Shown here piece by piece: positions 7,367 to 11,513 of a stretch of DNA of 11,513 bases (the first letter of the stretch is position 1; each line of letters begins with the position of its first letter). A model generated the notes under the pieces. The model ran no database searches. It had not been told where the DNA came from and saw nothing but the letters and a program-made list of their open reading frames with translations. The position numbers and the translations under genes are program-made. The DNA is from NORP309 sp045107085 (GTDB taxonomy: Bacteria; Pseudomonadota; Gammaproteobacteria; Xanthomonadales; Marinicellaceae), in assembly GCA_045107085.1 (NCBI GenBank), contig JBGCFT010000240.1:1-11513 (forward strand), written 5' to 3'.

Positions 7367-8025
7367 CTCAATTACTTACTGCGAACAATATTCACAAATC
7401 ATTTGCTCTTGAAAAAAAGGCCATCAATGTTCTACAAGATGTTTCTGTCGATATCAAACAAGGAGAGTTTGTGGCAATTATGGGTAAATCGGGCTCAGGA
7501 AAATCGACCTTGTTGAGTATTTTAGCTGGACTTGATCAACCAGATTCAGGAACTGTCATTTTAAATAACAGTGATTTAACACAATTGAACGAGGATCAAT
7601 TGGCTTTAAAAAGACAGAGTGATATTAGTTTTGTTTTTCAATCTTTTCATCTAATACCTACACTCACAGTGGCAGAAAACATTGGTTTCCCATTAAAAAT
7701 CAGTGGTCAATTTGATCAATTAAAAGTAGATGAGTTGTTATCAAAAGTTGAGCTCACACACAGACACAATTCTTTTCCTCATCAGTTATCTGGTGGAGAA
7801 AAACAAAGAACTGCCATAGCACGAGCATTGGTAAGTCAACCACAAATTTTATTTGCTGATGAACCCACTGGTAATTTAGATGAAAAAAATGCCAACAGCG
7901 TCATGCAATTATTAATTGATTTACAAAAAGAATACCAAACTGCATTGGTCATTGTGACGCATGATCCAGCGATAGCTAAACTCGCAAATCGTACCATTCA
8001 TATAGTCGATGGTAAAATTCAGTGA
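7363..8025 (+). CDS. ybbA: ABC transporter ATP-binding protein, YbbA/LolD type
   Basis: A 220-residue ABC ATPase, the usual size for the LolD/MacB/FtsE/YbbA group that pairs with FtsX-type permeases. All motifs are intact: Walker A GKSGSGKST (41-49), Q-loop Gln93 in VFQ, signature LSGGE (142-146), Walker B ILFADEP (162-168, with Asp166 and Glu167), D-loop NLD (171-173) and H-loop His200 in VTHD. It acts at the cytoplasmic face of the inner membrane. It should drive the next gene's permease, a mechanotransmission (type VII) transporter rather than a classical importer or exporter. It overlaps both neighbours by 4 bp (ATGA before, GTGA after). LolD is a close relative, but the YbbP-like partner and TesA neighbour favour YbbA. 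Confidence 0.93.
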   Translation: MTQLLTANNIHKSFALEKKAINVLQDVSVDIKQGEFVAIMGKSGSGKSTLLSILAGLDQPDSGTVILNNSDLTQLNEDQLALKRQSDISFVFQSFHLIPTLTVAENIGFPLKISGQFDQLKVDELLSKVELTHRHNSFPHQLSGGEKQRTAIARALVSQPQILFADEPTGNLDEKNANSVMQLLIDLQKEYQTALVIVTHDPAIAKLANRTIHIVDGKIQ

Positions 8026-10499
8026 ACCCAATAGTTTATAGAGAATGGTTTGGAAATAAGCTCTATCCGATCTTATTTAGTTTATGTATTATTGTTTCTA
8101 TGGGAGCTTTCCTGACTCTAGATGCCCTTCAACAATCAGTTGATGAGTATGTTAATGACAATCAGAAACAAATTGTTGGCGGTGATATTATCATCACTGA
8201 TAACCAAGCTTTTTCAGACGAGATAAAAGCAAAAATAGCTGGAATTGATCAAAATTCAGTCGTTAATGAGTTCCAATTTAATGCCATTGCCTATAATAAT
8301 GAAAGCTCTTTATTAACCCGCATTAAAGCAGTCAGCGACGCTTACCCATTATATGGTGAGTTAGTTTTAAAAAAGAATAACAAAACTTGGGAAACTGGAA
8401 CTGTCTTAGTTGAGCAACAAGTACTCAGTAGCTTAAATGTAAAAATTGGTGATTCCATCCAAATTGGTGAAGCCACATTTATTATTCATGATGAAATTAT
8501 TACTGAACCAGATCGCCCACTCACCGCTTTTGGATTTGGTGCCAGAGTCATAATGCATGCCAGTGATTTGCCTCAAACCGCATTAATGGGCCAAAAAAGT
8601 CGCATTAATTATAGGCTTGAAATCAAAATAGCTGAACCTGAAAAACAGATATTATTTAATGAATTAAAAGCCTTAACTCAAAATACAAAGGTATCAGTCA
8701 GAACAGCTGAGCAATCCAATACCAGCGTTTCAAATCTCAGTCAGAATTTTCTGGTTTTTTTGAAATTATTGGTCATTGCAGTGATAGTGCTTTCAGGAAT
8801 AGGAATCATGAGTATTGTGAGGGCTTTTGTTTCCAGACAAAAAGACACCAACGCAATTCGTATAGCCATGGGTGAAAAAAGTACATCCGTGATCAATTCA
8901 TACCGCCTTTTGTTCTCTATCATGGCGATCTTTTCAGTCATTATCGCCTTGGGATTGAGCTTATTTGTATTGTATTTAGGAGCAGATGCTTTTGCTGCTA
9001 TCTTGCCCAACAACATCAATATAGGCATAGCTTGGATGAGCTTTGTCAAAGCCATTTGTGTGGCATTGGCATTAACATTATTGATGACTCATTTGTCATT
9101 AAAAAGTATCAAGCAAATTAAACCTGTGGCAGTTTTACACAAACATGAAACCAAGCAAAATCAATCTAAAACTCCATGGCTTTGGTTGTTGGCAGCAGCC
9201 ATCGGAACATTGTTATTACTTTATTCTGAAATTGAAAATATCACACAAAGCCTACAAATATTTGTTGGCTTGATTGTTATTTGGTTTATATTTGCTTTAT
9301 TGACTAAACTATTAATGGCTTTAATTAAACTGTTATTGGATAAAAAAATCATCAGGCAATGGATGGTTGTTTTAGCATTGCAAAATATTTTTAGAAAAGG
9401 CAATCAATCTAATTTATTTATTACTGCCTTATCCATGACAACAATGATTTTAGGCTCCATTACGATTTTAGACCACTCGATTCAACAACAACTCATTTCA
9501 ACTTATCCAGAAGATGCGCCTAATTTCTTTTTACTGGATATTCAAATGGAACAGCAAGAAGAACTCAGTGAAATGTTTGGAGACAAGCTCACTTATTTTC
9601 CTGTGATTCGTGCTCGAATTGATTCAGTTAATGGTGTTGGTATCGATGTACTTAAAACCAAACTAGGACGTTATGATAACATCAGCCGTATGTTTAACCT
9701 CAGTTATGCCAATGACATAATGGACACTGAAAAAATGAAATCTAGTGTCAATGACAATGCATTATTTGCTGACACGCCTGATGGCATTGAGCCCATCTCT
9801 ATTCTCAATAGTTTTGCTGAATTTTTACAAGTAGACTTAGGCGATCAGGTGGTTTTTAATGTGCAAGGCATTAAAATCAAAACCCAAATTACCAGTATCC
9901 GAGAACGTTTAAAACGTGGTCCCAGTCCATTTTTCTATTTTCTGTTCAAACCTGAAGCCATGGAAGAAGCTCCGCAAATTCGATTTGCTACAGCCATAGT
10001 TGAAGACGATCAACGGGTGATTATGCAAACTAAAATTGCCCAACAGTTTCCAGGTATCACAACTTTAGATGGCGGCAATATTGCCATTAAACTTAAGGGC
10101 TTTGTCGATCAGCTAAAACAATTGGTTCAAATTTTCACAGCATTGAGTTTATTTGCTGGCTTGTTAATCTTTGCAACCTCTCTTGTTTCAACATCACAAG
10201 ACAGGCTAAGAGAAAGTTTTTATTACCGAATGATGGGTATGCAAGCCAGAGATTTACTCAAATTGACTGTCATTGAATTTATTGCTTTGGGATTATTTGC
10301 CTTTAATTTAGGAGTCACCATTGCGGTCATTATTTCTGCTCTGATTACCAAATTTTGGTTTAATTTAAGCTTTATTTTTCCATGGGAATTATTCTTATAT
10401 TCAAGTCTCGTTTTAATACTTATCTTATTAATCATCAGTCTTATGTATAACCAATATGTTAAAAAGTCTAATGTAAATGATTATTTAAAGAGTGTTTAA
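8022..10499 (+). CDS. ybbP: YbbP-like FtsX-family ABC transporter permease
   Basis: An 825-residue integral membrane protein, close to the ~800 residues of E. coli YbbP. One N-terminal TM (about 14-34) is followed by a periplasmic MacB-type domain (about 40-240), three TMs of a first FtsX unit (243-268, 295-320, 335-358) and central TMs (about 385-437 and 465-485). A second periplasmic domain (about 490-700) and three final TMs follow, about ten in all. E. coli YbbP-like landmarks include YREW at the start, APNFFLLDIQ (499-508), YFPVIRARI and FYFLFKPE in the second periplasmic domain. Loops such as IRIAMGE after TM3 and YYRMMGMQ in the last unit are the expected ATPase contacts. It starts with GTG overlapping the ybbA-like stop (GTGA). 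With the ATPase and esterase it probably moves or exposes membrane lipids or hydrophobic compounds for hydrolysis; the substrate is inference. Confidence 0.92.
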   Translation: MNPIVYREWFGNKLYPILFSLCIIVSMGAFLTLDALQQSVDEYVNDNQKQIVGGDIIITDNQAFSDEIKAKIAGIDQNSVVNEFQFNAIAYNNESSLLTRIKAVSDAYPLYGELVLKKNNKTWETGTVLVEQQVLSSLNVKIGDSIQIGEATFIIHDEIITEPDRPLTAFGFGARVIMHASDLPQTALMGQKSRINYRLEIKIAEPEKQILFNELKALTQNTKVSVRTAEQSNTSVSNLSQNFLVFLKLLVIAVIVLSGIGIMSIVRAFVSRQKDTNAIRIAMGEKSTSVINSYRLLFSIMAIFSVIIALGLSLFVLYLGADAFAAILPNNINIGIAWMSFVKAICVALALTLLMTHLSLKSIKQIKPVAVLHKHETKQNQSKTPWLWLLAAAIGTLLLLYSEIENITQSLQIFVGLIVIWFIFALLTKLLMALIKLLLDKKIIRQWMVVLALQNIFRKGNQSNLFITALSMTTMILGSITILDHSIQQQLISTYPEDAPNFFLLDIQMEQQEELSEMFGDKLTYFPVIRARIDSVNGVGIDVLKTKLGRYDNISRMFNLSYANDIMDTEKMKSSVNDNALFADTPDGIEPISILNSFAEFLQVDLGDQVVFNVQGIKIKTQITSIRERLKRGPSPFFYFLFKPEAMEEAPQIRFATAIVEDDQRVIMQTKIAQQFPGITTLDGGNIAIKLKGFVDQLKQLVQIFTALSLFAGLLIFATSLVSTSQDRLRESFYYRMMGMQARDLLKLTVIEFIALGLFAFNLGVTIAVIISALITKFWFNLSFIFPWELFLYSSLVLILILLIISLMYNQYVKKSNVNDYLKSV

Positions 10500-10509
10500 C
10501 TTTCTATTT

Positions 10510-10552
10510 ACTATGAGCGAAAAATGAGTTAACTTGATATGTGTCTCATAGT
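10510..10552. repeat. 8-bp inverted repeat in the gap after ybbP
   Basis: ACTATGAG (10510-10517) and CTCATAGT (10545-10552) are perfect complements with a 27-base loop. The arm is AT-rich and no T-run follows, so it is a poor intrinsic terminator. It could be an operator or chance. A second palindrome, AGTTAACT (10527-10534), lies in the loop. Confidence 0.3.
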
Positions 10553-10568
10553 TAAAAGTTGAATTTCG

Positions 10569-11087
10569 ATGAAGAAAAGTATGCTAGTCCTGTTAATGCT
10601 GTTTACTTTTAGATCAATAGCACAAGAACCCATTATCATTCTGGGTACAGATAATCCATTAAGCGAAGTCATAGTCAAAATTGACTTATTAAGAGTCTGT
10701 TCCAATCCAACGAATAACGTTCCTAATTATTTTGTAGAAAAAGATGGGAACACCATTAATCTACGAATTTCATTTTACCAATTGCCTAATACTGTGTTAT
10801 GTGATCCTCTGCCTCCGTGGGTCACCAGTTATTTAGATGCCAATTTAGGCCAATTAGAACCGGGTGAATATGAGTTAAACATCTTTTTAGTTCCTTCAAA
10901 TGAAAGTGTTATAACTGGAACTCCAGTAAATTTTGGGCCATTTCTTAATCCTGTTTTTTTTCAGGTATTAAACCTAAAATCTATCCCAACATTAAGTTCT
11001 TATGCCTTAATAATTTGTGCGTTAATGCTATTTTTTACTGGAATACTCATACTCAGAAAAGACAAAATCAATATAACTCAATGGTAA
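10569..11087 (+). CDS. Secreted small protein with IPTL-type C-terminal sorting domain
   Basis: A 172-residue exported protein. The N-terminal signal peptide (1-18) has a KK n-region and a probable cleavage after SIA before Gln19. The mature part is beta-rich with two cysteines (Cys44, Cys78) that could form a disulfide, and a LGQLEPGEYELNIFL strand (93-107), a pattern often seen before IPTL domains. The C-terminus is a tripartite sorting signal: SIPTLSSYAL (138-147), a hydrophobic helix (about 145-162) and basic RKDK (163-166). IPTL-CTERM proteins are thought to be processed by exosortase H and delivered to the surface. Here the usual W-G after IPTLS is Y-A, and eight residues (DKINITQW) follow the first basic pair. 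No exosortase is in the window. The start is fixed by an in-frame TGA at 10560. The function of the mature domain is unknown. Confidence 0.8.
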   Translation: MKKSMLVLLMLFTFRSIAQEPIIILGTDNPLSEVIVKIDLLRVCSNPTNNVPNYFVEKDGNTINLRISFYQLPNTVLCDPLPPWVTSYLDANLGQLEPGEYELNIFLVPSNESVITGTPVNFGPFLNPVFFQVLNLKSIPTLSSYALIICALMLFFTGILILRKDKINITQW

Positions 11088-11149
11088 ATATATTTATCAA
11101 TTCTTAATAAAAATATTGCATGATAAGTATATATATAAATTAATTGACT

Positions 11150-11162
11150 AAGGAGTTGCTTT
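11150..11162 (+). promoter_or_regulatory. Strong Shine-Dalgarno site of the MbtH-domain gene
   Basis: AAGGAG at 11150-11155 lies seven bases before the ATG at 11163 and is the only near-consensus ribosome binding site in the window. It fixes the start that includes the signal peptide. The 75-bp gap before it is very AT-rich (TATATATAAAT around 11128-11140) and probably contains a promoter, but no well-spaced hexamer pair could be chosen. Confidence 0.7.
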
Positions 11163-11456
11163 ATGAACAAATTATTTCTCATTATAGCTATACTGTCAAT
11201 GAGCTTAGTAGCCAATGCACAGAGCTTGAGAGACGCCAATGATAAAACCACCTATAATGTTGTTATCAATCATGAAGAACAATACAGCATATGGCCAAAA
11301 AATCGAGCTAACCCAAAAGGTTGGAAAAACATTGGTTTTTCTGGCACCAGAAACAAGTGCATAGCTCACATTGAAGAAATATGGACAGACATGAGACCAG
11401 GCACATTACAAAGGCTGATTCATAAAATGTTAACAAAAGCCAAAAACAATGAGTAG
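11163..11456 (+). CDS. MbtH-domain protein with N-terminal signal peptide
   Basis: A 97-residue protein. Residues 1-19 form a clear Sec signal peptide (Lys3, hydrophobic 4-16, cleavage motif ANA before Gln20). Residues 30-82 are an almost complete MbtH domain: YNVVINHEEQYSIWP (31-45), NPKGW (50-54), Gly58 and Gly61, Cys66, HIEEIWTDMRP (69-79). The three Trp residues typical of the family (44, 54, 74) are all present; the usual N-terminal NPF motif is missing. MbtH proteins are known as cytoplasmic chaperone-like partners that bind adenylation domains of nonribosomal peptide synthetases, so export to the periplasm would be incompatible with that role. A basic helix (LQRLIHKMLTKAK) follows the domain. 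The gene stands alone after a strong Shine-Dalgarno site, with no NRPS gene nearby. The family call is firm; the exported function is unknown. Confidence 0.9.
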   Translation: MNKLFLIIAILSMSLVANAQSLRDANDKTTYNVVINHEEQYSIWPKNRANPKGWKNIGFSGTRNKCIAHIEEIWTDMRPGTLQRLIHKMLTKAKNNE

Positions 11457-11513
11457 TTAAAAATTATACGAAAACCGTCTTTCTTTGTTTTTCATCAGCA
11501 ATCGATACAAAGC
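11457..11513 (-). CDS. Possible C-terminal tail of a convergent gene (partial)
   Basis: Reading the - strand from the right edge gives 18 open codons, ALYRLLMKNKERRFSYNF, then TAA directly abutting the MbtH-domain stop codon. The composition (basic and aromatic) is protein-like, but the stretch is too short to separate from chance. If real, the gene begins beyond the window. Confidence 0.22.
   Translation of the reverse strand, partial: ALYRLLMKNKERRFSYNF

Noticed and set aside
8741..9055. 104-codon open frame on the - strand inside ybbP
   Set aside because: It lies opposite TM-coding sequence of a well-supported gene, has no recognisable domain and is explained as a shadow frame.
7363..10499. 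LolCDE lipoprotein release system
   Set aside because: There is a single long 825-residue permease with E. coli YbbP-like landmarks next to a TesA-type esterase, not separate LolC/LolE subunits of about 400 residues.
10510..10552. Intrinsic terminator after ybbP
   Set aside because: The 8-bp stem is AT-rich with a 27-base loop and no T-run, so it is listed only as an inverted repeat.
11163..11456. Evidence of a siderophore or other NRPS cluster based on the MbtH domain
   Set aside because: The protein has a signal peptide and no NRPS, thioesterase or siderophore gene is next to it within the window.

Overview
The window is AT-rich (roughly one third G+C by eye) and looks like a chromosomal stretch of a Gram-negative bacterium, most likely a marine gammaproteobacterium. 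Supporting this are Sec signal peptides, a lipobox, an IPTL-type C-terminal sorting domain, a YbbA/YbbP/TesA set like that of E. coli, and Hanks-type kinases with a periplasmic TPR region next to ECF sigma factors. This mix recalls Marinicella or Xanthomonadales-like genomes, but that placement is inference; there is no rRNA or marker gene to prove it.

Region 1 (1-6651) is a signalling block. It starts inside a membrane-anchored Ser/Thr kinase gene (C-lobe, one TM segment, periplasmic helical region) on the + strand. Facing it tail to tail is an ECF sigma factor gene on the - strand (sigma A), which follows a secreted ThuA-like protein gene. A 135-bp divergent intergenic region separates these from a second module on the + strand. 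That module is ECF sigma factor B, overlapping by 11 bp a complete 876-residue TPR kinase (kinase B). Both sigma factors lack the acidic residues usual in ECF region 2.2 and have Thr/Ser there, which fits the known mechanism of sigma activation by kinase phosphorylation (ECF43 type, EcfP/PknT of Vibrio parahaemolyticus).

Region 2 (about 6660-10499) is a tight three-gene operon: a lipoprotein TesA-like SGNH esterase, a YbbA/LolD-like ATPase and a YbbP-like FtsX-family permease. The genes are joined by two 4-bp stop/start overlaps and preceded by a plausible sigma70 promoter. The set resembles E. coli TesA-YbbAP, but here all genes point the same way and the esterase is predicted to be lipid-anchored.

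Region 3 (10500-11513) holds two small exported proteins. One is a 172-residue beta-rich protein with an IPTL-type C-terminal sorting domain. The other is a 97-residue protein that is a nearly complete MbtH domain behind a cleavable signal peptide. The second is the strongest oddity of the window, because MbtH proteins are known as cytoplasmic partners of NRPS adenylation domains and no NRPS gene is visible here. A possible tail of a convergent gene lies at the right edge.

No tRNA, rRNA, CRISPR array, insertion sequence or clear intrinsic terminator was seen.
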